Shown piece after piece: positions 25,367 to 32,552 of a DNA stretch of 60,911 bases. This DNA is from Streptomyces aureocirculatus (GTDB lineage: Bacteria > Actinomycetota > Actinomycetes > Streptomycetales > Streptomycetaceae): assembly GCF_000720475.1 (NCBI RefSeq), contig NZ_JOAP01000043.1, positions 1-60,911 of the forward strand, given 5' to 3'. A program made the translations under genes and the position numbers. The notes under the pieces were generated by a model, which saw only the letters and a program-made list of their open reading frames with translations, ran no database searches and was not told the origin of the DNA. The stretch's first letter is position 1, and the number at the start of each line of letters is the position of its first letter.

Positions 25367-26961
25367 CGGACGGCCCGGGCGTCGTCGAGGAGAGTACGCA
25401 GGGCCTGCGCGCGCACCTGGCCCACGCCCAGCTCCGCTTTCAGGGTCCGCAGCCCGGCGTGGCGTCCGTGGGTGCGGCGGTGCGCGGCGTCGACTGCGCG
25501 GGCCTGCTCAAGGAGATCGTCCAGCGGATCCGCACCCGGTGCACTCGGTGCACCTGACGGTGTGCCTGCACCCGCGCCCGGTGCACCCGCGCCCGGTGCA
25601 CCCGCGCCCGGTGCACCGGGTGCGGGCTGCTCCGGGGTGCGGGTGCGAGGGGCGTGCGGGTGCGCTGCGGGCTCCTCGGCTGTGCGCCGCCGCACGGGGT
25701 CGGCGGGGTGCTCCAGGGGTGCGTCTCCGGCGGGTGCGGACAGGCGTACCTCGGCCCGGGTACGGGCGTACTCGACGGGTACGGCACAGGCGAATTCGTG
25801 GCGTACCCGGGGCTCGGTGCGGATGTCGAGGTGCAGGTCAGGCGCGGGTACGCCGGAAGCGAGTACAGGTGCGGGTGCGGGTGCGCCTGCCGGGTGAGGC
25901 GCGGGTGTGGCGGGCAGGGCGGGTACGGGGTGTACCTCTGCGGGGCGGGCGGGGTTGCCTGCCCGCAGGGCGACGCGCACCTGCGTCTCGGAGACGGGTA
26001 CGCCGTACTCGGTGCACAGTGCGGCTACCTCGGCGGGGGTGCGGTCGGGGTGCGCGGCGTGCACCCGGGCGACCGCGTCGAGCGGGTCCATGTGGCGTAG
26101 TTCGGCGCCGGTGACGCCCAGCGGGGTACGCGGGTACGCCTCGGGTGCGCGCTCGGTGTGCCAGGGGGAGGTGACGGGTACGGTGCGCAGCTCGGCTGCG
26201 GAGCGGCGGCCGGCGAGGAGCTGCAGGAGCTCGTGGCGGCGGTGGCCGTCGAGGGCGGCGCCGGAGCGGGCGACGGACGCGGCGAGCGCGGACCGGCCCC
26301 AGGGGCCGAGGCGGCGGCGGGAGGCGAGGCGTACGGCGCGGGCGGTGGCGCGGTCGCGGCTGATCTGCTCCGCGGTACGGTTCCGCATCGCCAGTCCCAG
26401 GTAGGACAGCAGGCGTTCGCGGAGTTCGTGGCCGATCTGGGCGGGCAGTCCGGTGGACAGGGCGGTGGGGCGGGAGACGCGGATCTCCAGGCCCATGGCC
26501 AGATGCCACAGCAGGCCGGCCATCACGGGGCCGAAGGTGGCGCGGATCAGGCCGCCCCACATGCCGGACTCGGCGAAGGCCGGGATGATCTGGGCGCCGG
26601 TGATGCCCCAGACGAGGACGCCGGGCACGCCGGGCGTACCGGCCGAGTCCTCGGTGGCCGTGGCGCGCTTGTTGGCGCGGGCCATGACGGCGCAGACGAT
26701 CAGGGCGACCTCTCCGGCCGCGAACATGATCACGCGCTCGCTGGTGTCGGCCATGTCGAGGCGGTGCTCGGCGAACCGCCAGGACGTGTCGGCGCTGTAG
26801 ACGGTGCAGACCAGGGCGCCGACACCGGCGGCGAACACGGCGCCGGTGACACGGCGCACGAGCAGCCACACGACGGCGGTGAGCCCCGCGAGGCATGTGG
26901 CGGCCGCGGCCGCCACATGCCAAGGGTGGGCGTACGCCCAGGTGGAGTGTTGGATGGTCAC
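25363..26961 (-). CDS. large membrane protein with cytoplasmic HTH-like repeats
   Basis: A 532-residue protein starting GTG at 26961. Residues 1 to about 165 hold five hydrophobic segments (VAAAAATCLAGLTAVVWLL, GAVFAAGVGALVCTVYSA, ERVIMFAAGEVALIVCAVMA, GVLVWGITGAQIIPAF, FGPVMAGLLWHLAMGL). The cytoplasmic part has a basic helical region, an HTH-like unit near residue 300 (DRTPAEVAALCTEYGVPVSE) and a second at the C-terminus (LRTLKAELGVGQVRAQALRT). Between them is a disordered Pro/Ala region with a three-copy PGAGA repeat. The topology matches Streptomyces mobile-element proteins with membrane and HTH parts; it is the largest of its operon and may organise it. Confidence 0.65.
   Translation of the reverse strand: MTIQHSTWAYAHPWHVAAAAATCLAGLTAVVWLLVRRVTGAVFAAGVGALVCTVYSADTSWRFAEHRLDMADTSERVIMFAAGEVALIVCAVMARANKRATATEDSAGTPGVPGVLVWGITGAQIIPAFAESGMWGGLIRATFGPVMAGLLWHLAMGLEIRVSRPTALSTGLPAQIGHELRERLLSYLGLAMRNRTAEQISRDRATARAVRLASRRRLGPWGRSALAASVARSGAALDGHRRHELLQLLAGRRSAAELRTVPVTSPWHTERAPEAYPRTPLGVTGAELRHMDPLDAVARVHAAHPDRTPAEVAALCTEYGVPVSETQVRVALRAGNPARPAEVHPVPALPATPAPHPAGAPAPAPVLASGVPAPDLHLDIRTEPRVRHEFACAVPVEYARTRAEVRLSAPAGDAPLEHPADPVRRRTAEEPAAHPHAPRTRTPEQPAPGAPGAGAPGAGAPGAGAGTPSGAPSAPGADPLDDLLEQARAVDAAHRRTHGRHAGLRTLKAELGVGQVRAQALRTLLDDARAVR
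25568..25612. repeat. three perfect 15-bp tandem copies
   Basis: The unit GCACCCGCGCCCGGT is repeated three times without change, encoding PGAGA in the disordered region of the large membrane protein. Imperfect GCACCCGGT-like units flank it. Confidence 0.9.
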
Positions 26962-27131
26962 GGTCGGATCGCCGCCTGGCCGTGGACACGGTCCTCGAGG
27001 TCCCGCTGCGCCCAGGCGTCGTGGAAGATCCTGAAGTCGTCCCGGGCTCGCTCCAGGAGCTCCTCCGAGGTCGCTTGCAGGTCCAGGACGACCGGGGTCG
27101 TGATGGGGGGCGTGCTGGTGGGGGTGGTCAT
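26958..27131 (-). CDS. 57-residue protein of the membrane operon
   Basis: Starts ATG at 27131 behind AGGGGGTG and overlaps both neighbours by four bases. After a Thr/Pro-rich start it is a single amphipathic region (DLQATSEELLERARDDFRIF, HDAWAQRDLEDRVHG). Soluble and charged. No family recognised. Confidence 0.55.
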   Translation of the reverse strand: MTTPTSTPPITTPVVLDLQATSEELLERARDDFRIFHDAWAQRDLEDRVHGQAAIRP

Positions 27132-27349
27132 CGTGGGAGCACCCCCTGGGCGTCGAGCGCGGCCAGGAGCTGGCGCACCCGCTCGTCGAGGACGGTCGCG
27201 TGCTGGACGAGCGCCATGTGGTCGTGGATGTCGACCTGCTCGGACACCTTGAGGCCGCGGCGGACCTGGTCCACGGCGATGTCGAGGGTGGGCACGTAGT
27301 CGTGGGTGTCCTGGGGCCGGAACAGGGCCCGGATCTGACGGGCGCTCAC
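27128..27349 (-). CDS. 73-residue protein of the membrane operon
   Basis: Starts GTG at 27349 six bases after AGGAGG. The product is mainly helical (SARQIRALFRPQDTHDY, TLDIAVDQVRRGLKVSEQ, VLDERVRQLLAALDAQG), soluble. The ribosome site and the four-base overlaps support it. No family recognised. Confidence 0.6.
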   Translation of the reverse strand: MSARQIRALFRPQDTHDYVPTLDIAVDQVRRGLKVSEQVDIHDHMALVQHATVLDERVRQLLAALDAQGVLPR

Positions 27350-27651
27350 CCCAGCCTCCTCGCCGTACCGCGCAGGACGCGGGCCTGGACGCCGTAGGTG
27401 TTGCCGTCGATGCCGTACGGGATCGACGCCCACGCCCGCCGGGCAACCTGTGCCAACGCGCGGGCCGGGAGGCGGTAGAGGACGGCCGCCGCTGCGTCGT
27501 CGATGACGCAGCGCAGCCGGGCCCGGGTGATCACACGGGACGTGCCCGCGCGCTCGAGCTCGGTGGCTGCGGAGGCCAGGATCCGGGCGGCGCACGAGGA
27601 TGCGGGGCCCGTGGGGCTGGGCTGGTCAGGTGGGCGGTGGATACGCTCCAT
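27346..27651 (-). CDS. first gene of the membrane operon, helical protein
   Basis: A 101-residue protein starting ATG at 27651. It contains the helix CAARILASAATELERAG, a TRARLRCVIDDAAAAVLYRL stretch and ends ARVLRGTARRLG; basic and probably soluble. It opens a run of eleven tightly packed genes ending at 22544. The 115 bases upstream carry a hairpin (27690-27729), so the promoter should be between that and the start. No family recognised. Confidence 0.55.
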   Translation of the reverse strand: MERIHRPPDQPSPTGPASSCAARILASAATELERAGTSRVITRARLRCVIDDAAAAVLYRLPARALAQVARRAWASIPYGIDGNTYGVQARVLRGTARRLG

Positions 27652-27689
27652 AGCGGACCTGCTCTTTTCTCGCGGTTAGAGAGGGTCCA

Positions 27690-27733
27690 CCCCTCGGCCC
27701 GGAGTTCCCGCTCCGCATGGGTCGAGGGGTTTT
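27690..27733. terminator. hairpin followed by T run
   Basis: CCCCTCG (27690-27696) pairs with CGAGGGG (27723-27729), with inner pairing GGAG/CTCC, and is followed by TTTT on the plus strand and preceded by A on the other. It can end minus-strand transcripts from the GIY-YIG gene. Confidence 0.55.
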
Positions 27734-27765
27734 CCCGTTACCGAGTACGAGCGTAGCCACTTCCT

Positions 27766-28080
27766 TTAGCCCGGACGAGTCTCGCGGTGCTGGTAGGCGA
27801 TCCGGTGACCGTACGGTTGCGGCGGGATGCCGGGCCTTGGGAACGTCTCGTAGGCGTTGTAGAGAGGACGTTCCGAGGCGACCGCGGAGCTTTCTGCCGC
27901 GCAGGCCTGATGCCGTGTCTCATGCCAGGTGATCACCTTGAACGCGACTTCCCGCCACCACAGCATCTCCTTGCGGTGATCCTTCCACCGGCTTCTGGGG
28001 TTGCACGTCAGTCCGATATAGAGCAGATGGCCCGCGGCGTCGTACAGCCGGTAGACCGCGGCAGGCTGTGCGTAGTCCAT
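27766..28080 (-). CDS. GIY-YIG nuclease-domain protein
   Basis: A 104-residue protein starting ATG at 28080. The core runs VYRLYDAAGHLLYIGLTCNP, a GIY-YIG variant in which the first motif is VYRLY and the second LYIG, followed by the helix RSRWKDHRKEMLWW bearing the conserved arginine. A later VASERPLYNAYE contributes the catalytic glutamate and asparagine region. It is about the minimal domain size with no DNA-binding domain. Phage versions may be free-standing homing nucleases or nucleases used in DNA metabolism. It is divergent from the PIN module. Confidence 0.8.
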   Translation of the reverse strand: MDYAQPAAVYRLYDAAGHLLYIGLTCNPRSRWKDHRKEMLWWREVAFKVITWHETRHQACAAESSAVASERPLYNAYETFPRPGIPPQPYGHRIAYQHRETRPG

Positions 28081-28199
28081 TCTCCGATCGTCTCCCGCGG
28101 CACTGACAGCGGAGAAGGTACGCAGCGCCCCCTGGCCGGGTCAGCCTGGCGCCCGCTAGCGTCTCCCTGCGGGTGACAGAGGCGGGGGGAAGCGCCAGC

Positions 28200-28265
28200 A
28201 TGGCAGTGAAGCCTGAGTACGGTGGCCGCTTACAGCCTGCAGTGGGGGGAGGAGGTGCACGGTGA
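28200..28265 (+). CDS. 21-residue leader peptide of the PIN module
   Basis: ATG at 28200, eight bases after GGGGGGAAG, opens a 21-codon frame (MAVKPEYGGRLQPAVG at its start) whose TGA overlaps the GTG of the next gene (GTGA). The last codons themselves contain GGGGGGAGGAGG, which is the ribosome site of the next gene. It most likely couples translation of the module. Confidence 0.5.
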   Translation: MAVKPEYGGRLQPAVGGGGAR

Positions 28266-29083
28266 ACGTCGAGCTGCTGCTGAAGCTCCGCGGGCCGCAT
28301 GCCGGTATGGACGCGCAGGAGTCGCTGCGCACGCTGCACAACGTGCTGTCCCTGCTGCGAGAGCTGGAGAACAGCGAGGCGGTGCGTTCGAGCCGCGAGG
28401 GCACCCGCTGGACATTCAGCCGGTTGGGGCTGGGCAGCGTCGACTGCGCCCTGGAACCCCTGCGGATCGCTGAGCACTCGAGCTACGGAGTCGTCGAGCG
28501 GACCCTGCGCACCGCTGTCGCCGGTCTGGCGGAAGCGGAGTCCACGGCTCGGATCCCCACGGGGTGGAGCGCCCGGGCGGCTAACCTCGGCCGGCGCATC
28601 GCGCGCAGCCTTGGTGCCTCCCCGGACGTCGGCATGTCGATGGAGGTCCGCTGCGACGGCGCAGTGCTGCGCACGGCGGAGGTCACCCAGCGGGCTGCGA
28701 TGAACCTGGACACCGCCACGCGCAGCCGCTTCGAGACGGTGGGCTCGCGCCGCGGACGGCTGAGCGGCCTGGAAGAGGGTAAGCGCCACACCCCCCGGGC
28801 CCGGCTGCGCACCGAGGTAGGGGACGAGGTCATCCCCGTCTACTTCAGCCCGGCCCTGGAGACCGACCTGCGTGGCGCCTGGCGCCGCGACCGTGTCGAG
28901 ATCACCGGCCACATTCTGGAGAACGCGCTCGGACAGGCGATGAAGATGCAGGCGATCAGCGTGGAGCTCCTGCCGACGGAGGCTGTGCTATCGGACGACG
29001 ACCTGTCTGCCGGGTTCTGGCCGGACATGACAGGGGGGCAGGACTCGGTGGACTACCTGGAGGCCATGCGTGGGGGGAACTGA
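28262..29083 (+). CDS. antitoxin-like partner of the PIN protein
   Basis: A 273-residue protein starting GTG at 28262 behind GGAGGAGG. I recognise its general layout from proteins found beside PIN genes in many bacteria: an N-terminal strand-helix unit (NVELLLKLRGPHAG, LRTLHNVLSLLRELENS), a central SLGASPDVGMSMEVRCDG region, then a beta unit of the kind FETVGSRRGRLSGLEEGKR, and a last DRVEITGHILENALGQAM plus ISVELLP. No Pfam name is claimed. Its overlap by 14 bases with the PIN gene suggests stoichiometric production, so it probably neutralises the nuclease. It is longer than usual antitoxins. Confidence 0.6.
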   Translation: MNVELLLKLRGPHAGMDAQESLRTLHNVLSLLRELENSEAVRSSREGTRWTFSRLGLGSVDCALEPLRIAEHSSYGVVERTLRTAVAGLAEAESTARIPTGWSARAANLGRRIARSLGASPDVGMSMEVRCDGAVLRTAEVTQRAAMNLDTATRSRFETVGSRRGRLSGLEEGKRHTPRARLRTEVGDEVIPVYFSPALETDLRGAWRRDRVEITGHILENALGQAMKMQAISVELLPTEAVLSDDDLSAGFWPDMTGGQDSVDYLEAMRGGN

Positions 29084-29540
29084 CCGTCCCAGGTCGGTGT
29101 ACTTGGACGCCAACTGCTTCGTCGACTGGGCGCAGGGGACCGGGGAACCCCGTGCGACGGAAAGCATGCTGCGCGCGGGGAAGGCCGGGCAGGTCCGGCT
29201 GTTCACCTCCACGCTGACGCTGGCTGAGGCCCGTGGCACCACTGATAGCGCTCACCGTCTGCGCATCAGGACCCTGTTGCAGGAGCCGTACATCATCCTG
29301 GTTGAGGTAACCCGGCGTGTCGGGTTGGTCGCCAACGACATCGCCGCCGAGCACCCCAAGATCAAGGGGGCGGACGCGGTGCATCTGGCCTGCGCCAATG
29401 TGGCAGGTGTGGAAGTCCTGATGACCCGAAATACCAGGGACTTCCAGCCCGGCGAGGTGTGCAAGGGAGTCCTGCTGCGGGCGCCCTTCGAGTTCGGTGG
29501 CGAGGGCCTGTTCGCCCCGGCGGCCGCGGACGAAACCTGA
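29070..29540 (+). CDS. PIN-domain ribonuclease (VapC-like toxin candidate)
   Basis: A 156-residue protein. The GTG at 29070 lies six bases after GGAGG (29059-29063) and is preferred; a GTG at 29097 is a weaker alternative. Acidic residues of the PIN site are visible: YLDANCFVDW (first Asp), TLTLAEARG (Glu), KGADAVHLACAN (second Asp) and LMTRNTRDFQ (third). All four are present, so the enzyme is likely to be active as a metal-dependent RNase. It overlaps the partner gene upstream. It lies on the strand opposite to nearly all neighbours, and is followed by a hairpin. Confidence 0.85.
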   Translation: MGGTDRPRSVYLDANCFVDWAQGTGEPRATESMLRAGKAGQVRLFTSTLTLAEARGTTDSAHRLRIRTLLQEPYIILVEVTRRVGLVANDIAAEHPKIKGADAVHLACANVAGVEVLMTRNTRDFQPGEVCKGVLLRAPFEFGGEGLFAPAAADET

Positions 29541-29664
29541 ACCAGGCGCAGGCCGAAGCCTGCAGCCCCCACGGCAGTTGCGGGCCTTTCCTTGAAGGCA
29601 GGGAATCCTCAGCCGCTGCCACCCCTACGGTGCTGATACGGCGTTGACCGTGGAGGCTCGTCGA

Positions 29665-29698
29665 GCGGGGCCGCGGGGGTGGTGCCCTGAGGCCCCGC
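29665..29698. terminator. hairpin between convergent genes
   Basis: GCGGGGCC (29665-29672) pairs with GGCCCCGC (29691-29698). It lies between the end of the PIN module (plus) and the end of the zinc-ribbon gene (minus), so it can serve both. Confidence 0.6.
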
Positions 29699-29717
29699 GC
29701 ACCGCGGCCGCGGGCAG

Positions 29718-30353
29718 CTACGCGGCGCGTCGGCCGGGCTGGTGGTGGCGCAGCGCCAGCCAGGTGTCGGGGGTGTAGCGGCACAGGCACCACTCGCACT
29801 GCACGACCCGCTCCCTGTGGGCGTACAGCGGCCGACCGCACACGGTGCCGTCGGTGCTCTGCGCTATGCAGCGGCCGAGGTAGCGGGCCTGGTCGGTGTC
29901 GTGGCCGAGCTGTATGACGGCGAGGGAGCGGCCCACGAGCGTGTTCACGTCGCGGGCGAGGTCGGGGGCGCGGTGCCAGCGTGCGATCCAGTCGAGGTGG
30001 AGCTCGAGGGCGGTGGCGGCGATGGTGACGCGCGGTCCGATGCCCACGGCCGGGGCGGGTGGAGGCAGGGTGCGGGCGTCGTGGACGAGCAGCCGCCAGG
30101 TCTCCAGGACGGTGACGATGCCGCCCTCGGCGCGCAGGTCCAGGACCTCCTCCTGCAGAGGCAGGGCGGCGGTAGCGGAGGGGGTGCGGCCCATCGCGTG
30201 CGGGGTGCTCGAGCCGGGCATCAGCCGGGCCTCCAGGCCTGCCCACAGCCAGGGCAGGGCGCGCAGGCGGCGGCTGGTGGCGCGGATGCACGGGTCGCAG
30301 AGGAACCCGCCGTGCTCGAGGTCGTGGGTGGTGCAGTGTGGGCAGGTGGTCAT
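29718..30353 (-). CDS. zinc-ribbon-bearing phage protein
   Basis: A 211-residue protein starting ATG at 30353 (MTTCPHCTTHDLEHG). The N-terminus has CPHC and CDPC, the C-terminus has CGRPL and CEWCLCRY, so two Cys-pair knuckles bracket a helical body (ELHLDWIARWHRAPDLARD). Proteins of this build occur in Streptomyces phages with unknown function. The pattern favours nucleic-acid binding. The last residues are basic (HHQPGRRAA). Confidence 0.65.
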   Translation of the reverse strand: MTTCPHCTTHDLEHGGFLCDPCIRATSRRLRALPWLWAGLEARLMPGSSTPHAMGRTPSATAALPLQEEVLDLRAEGGIVTVLETWRLLVHDARTLPPPAPAVGIGPRVTIAATALELHLDWIARWHRAPDLARDVNTLVGRSLAVIQLGHDTDQARYLGRCIAQSTDGTVCGRPLYAHRERVVQCEWCLCRYTPDTWLALRHHQPGRRAA

Positions 30354-30399
30354 CGCGTGCTCCGATGCGTGCAGTGGGGCGTACGGTGATGCCACCGGC

Positions 30400-30438
30400 A
30401 GGGGCGCGTCCGGCCTGGCAGGGTGGGGGCGCGCCCCT
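30400..30438 (-). terminator. hairpin downstream of the coiled-coil gene
   Basis: AGGGGCGCG (30400-30408) pairs with CGCGCCCCT (30430-30438), 20 bases past the stop of the gene ending at 30458. Confidence 0.6.
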
Positions 30439-30457
30439 GCGTCGTGTGCGGGCCCGC

Positions 30458-30823
30458 TCAGGTCTGGCCGTTCTCGCGGCGCGGGATACCGACGTGCTGC
30501 TCGAGGAGCTCGGGCAGGGGTGTGCGTCCCATGCGGCGGGAGGTTCGGTCCTGGCCGGTGAGCAGGTCGTACAGGCCGTCGAACTTGGCGTTGACGCGGG
30601 CCACGGCGTCGTCCATGGCTGCGCGCGTCGTCGTGTCGAGGGCGCCGAGGTGCTTCTTGACCTCGGCCGTGAACAACTCGTCGGTGAGCAGCGGCACGAG
30701 AGTGCGGGCGTCCCTGATCTCCCGGCGTAAATCCTTCAGCGTCTCGCGTGCCTCGCGGATCTCCGCGCGCAGTTGGTCACGGACCTGCGCCAGGTCCTCG
30801 GCAGCGGGCTGGGTGTGCGGCAT
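30458..30823 (-). CDS. coiled-coil protein
   Basis: A 121-residue protein; the ATG at 30823 follows GGAAAGG and is preferred over an upstream ATG at 30856. Most of the N-terminal half is one long coiled coil (DLAQVRDQLRAEIREARETL, KDLRREIRDART), then a helical body and a basic tail (RTSRRMGRTPLPELLEQH). No family recognised. It closes a run of overlapping genes and is followed by a hairpin. Confidence 0.6.
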   Translation of the reverse strand: MPHTQPAAEDLAQVRDQLRAEIREARETLKDLRREIRDARTLVPLLTDELFTAEVKKHLGALDTTTRAAMDDAVARVNAKFDGLYDLLTGQDRTSRRMGRTPLPELLEQHVGIPRRENGQT

Positions 30824-30880
30824 GCTCACGCCTTTCCGTGTGGCTCGCTGGGGCATGTCACTGCTCCTTGGTCGCGTTGG

Positions 30881-31222
30881 TCATGTCGCTGGTGACGGCG
30901 ATGTCGGGCATGTGGGGTCGTGGTTGGTGCCGCAGGAGGTCCACCACCGCTCGCAGCACGCGCCGGCCAGGGCGAGGGCGGCCGCGCACTCGGTCGTGTC
31001 CAGCGGCGGACGGGCCGTGCGTGCGTTGCGTTCGGCGTGCACGGCTTCGCGGCGCAGGGCGTCCTCCAGTTGGCCCTCGCGCAGCGTGGCGATGACGGTG
31101 AAGACGGCGGCGGCAGCGAATGTGGCGGCCGCGGCGTGGTCGCCGGTGCGGACGGTCTGGAACGTGCAGTAGCCCAGCCAGGACAGGAGCGCGCCGTAGG
31201 CAGCGTGGAGGGCGCGGCTCAT
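30881..31222 (-). CDS. membrane protein with two helices
   Basis: A 113-residue protein starting ATG at 31222. Hydrophobic segments ALHAAYGALLSWLGYCTF and AATFAAAAVFTVIATLR are followed by a charged helix and a Cys-bearing tail (ACCERWWTSCG). It overlaps the upstream stop by four bases. No family recognised. Confidence 0.55.
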   Translation of the reverse strand: MSRALHAAYGALLSWLGYCTFQTVRTGDHAAAATFAAAAVFTVIATLREGQLEDALRREAVHAERNARTARPPLDTTECAAALALAGACCERWWTSCGTNHDPTCPTSPSPAT

Positions 31223-31470
31223 GGCCGAGTCCGGTTGATCGCGCGGGCTATGTCCAGGGCGTGAGGCTGGACGTGCACAGTTCTGCCGGGGTCGGCATGG
31301 AGGCGGTGCAACTCCAGGGCGGTGGTCCTGATGTGGTCCAGCCAGGCGGCGAGGGGCTCCCGGGCGCGCAGGAGAGCGGCGACGGCGGGCATCGCGGTCG
31401 TGGCTGCCTGTAGGGACGCGTCGTTGCGCAGCGTGCGGGCGGCTGCGGCGAGTTCGTCGGGCTCTGTCAT
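31219..31470 (-). CDS. 83-residue helical protein
   Basis: Starts ATG at 31470, overlapping the upstream stop. Helical throughout (TEPDELAAAARTLRNDASLQ, AVAALLRAREPLAAWLDHIR, LDIARAINRTRP). Soluble. No family recognised. Confidence 0.55.
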   Translation of the reverse strand: MTEPDELAAAARTLRNDASLQAATTAMPAVAALLRAREPLAAWLDHIRTTALELHRLHADPGRTVHVQPHALDIARAINRTRP

Positions 31471-31682
31471 GGGGTGACCTCGATCTTGTGGAGCGGGGTG
31501 CGGGCGGTGAGCTGCCGGTGCAGCTCCTGCAAGCGCAGGTAGACCTGTGCGTCGCGGCGGGTCAGTGCGCGCCGGGTGGTGTCGGTGAGGCGGCGCCAGC
31601 AGGTCAGGCACAGGTACTGGCCGTGGCGGCGGTGGCTCTGGCAGCCGGGGGTGGGGCACGGGCCGCCCGCCGTGGTGCTCAT
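31467..31682 (-). CDS. 71-residue zinc-finger-like protein
   Basis: Starts ATG at 31682, overlapping the upstream stop. The pattern CPTPGC then YLCLTCWRRL gives four spaced cysteines for one zinc ion, followed by a basic helix (RRALTRRDAQVYLRLQELHR). Such small zinc-ribbon proteins in phages are usually nucleic-acid binding. No family name is claimed. Confidence 0.6.
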   Translation of the reverse strand: MSTTAGGPCPTPGCQSHRRHGQYLCLTCWRRLTDTTRRALTRRDAQVYLRLQELHRQLTARTPLHKIEVTP

Positions 31683-31951
31683 CGCTGGAGGCCTTTCGCG
31701 TGGGTGATGTCGGTGGGGGCGAGCAGGCCGGTACACAGGGCCAGGGCGACGGCGTGGGCCCGGTCCCGGGCGCCGAGCTCCCGGTACCGGGCGGTCAGCC
31801 GTTTCCTGACGGCGTCTTCGGTGACGCCCAGGCGGCGGGCAGCGGCGCGGTTGGTGTGGCCGCCCGCGACCAGGCCGAGGAGCTGCCGCTGGGGGTTGTT
31901 GAGGTTCTCGCGGGGGCGGGTGCTGCAGTGGAGGGTGATGGGGACGTTCAC
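31679..31951 (-). CDS. LuxR-type HTH protein, single domain
   Basis: A 90-residue protein starting GTG at 31951. The HTH reads LLGLVAGGHTNRAAARRLGV, TEDAVRKRLTARYRELGA, then the end DRAHAVALALCTGLLAP, a typical LuxR C-terminal domain. It has no receiver or ligand domain, so it is a minimal DNA-binding protein. A second, two-domain version lies just upstream. Confidence 0.75.
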   Translation of the reverse strand: MNVPITLHCSTRPRENLNNPQRQLLGLVAGGHTNRAAARRLGVTEDAVRKRLTARYRELGARDRAHAVALALCTGLLAPTDITHAKGLQR

Positions 31952-32103
31952 ACCGCCCTCCGTCCAGGTGCGGCCGTGGTGGCGTGGGCGCGGGCCAGGA
32001 GCCGGTGGGTGCGGCGGGCCAGGGACGGTAGGTAGGTGTGGTGGGCGAACGGCAGGCCTGTATTGGCGGTGACCAGGACGACGAAGGCAAGGGTGTCGAT
32101 CAC
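31948..32103 (-). CDS. 51-residue protein between two LuxR-type genes
   Basis: Starts GTG at 32103 and overlaps both neighbours by four bases. A hydrophobic N-terminus (IDTLAFVVLVTANTGLPF) could insert in a membrane, followed by a basic helix (LARRTHRLLARAHATT). The overlaps are the main support. Confidence 0.45.
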   Translation of the reverse strand: MIDTLAFVVLVTANTGLPFAHHTYLPSLARRTHRLLARAHATTAAPGRRAV

Positions 32104-32552
32104 GCTGCCTGCTCCCTCGCGTACGGGCCGAGGAGGCCTGCCTGCCAGCCGAGCGCGACGGCGTGGGCGCGGGTGCGGGCCCCCAGCAGCCGGTACAGGC
32201 GGCGGCGGTAGGTGTTGGCGGTGGCGCGGGTGACGCCCATCTCGGCGGCTGCCTCGGTCAGGGACAGGCCGCGGGTGGTGGCGTCGAGGCTCTGGGCCAG
32301 GCGTGCGGTGAGGCAGGGCACGGGCTGGCGGGGTTCCGGGGGCAGGTGGGTGAGGTAGCCGCGGCGGTAGGCGTGGTTGACGAGCTGGGGGTGGGGGCGG
32401 CGGTGGATACCGGCGCGGGCCGAGGCCCGGCGGATGCGGGTGTCCACGGCGGCCGTGGAGATGCCGAGGTCGGCGGCGATGCGGGCTGCGCAGTGTCCGC
32501 GGGCCAGACCGGCGACGACGCGGATCTGGCCGGGGGTCAGGGGAGCGCTCAC
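32100..32552 (-). CDS. protein with two tandem LuxR-type HTH domains
   Basis: A 150-residue protein starting GTG at 32552. The first domain runs LTPGQIRVVAGLARGHCAAR, IAADLGISTAAVDTRIRRAS. The second, after a proline-bearing linker, runs LSLTEAAAEMGVTRATANTY, RRRLYRLLGARTRAHAVALG. Two LuxR DNA-binding domains in one short chain without a sensor are unusual. It could bind two adjacent half-sites as a monomer. It is cotranscribed with the single-domain protein downstream. Confidence 0.7.
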   Translation of the reverse strand: MSAPLTPGQIRVVAGLARGHCAARIAADLGISTAAVDTRIRRASARAGIHRRPHPQLVNHAYRRGYLTHLPPEPRQPVPCLTARLAQSLDATTRGLSLTEAAAEMGVTRATANTYRRRLYRLLGARTRAHAVALGWQAGLLGPYAREQAA

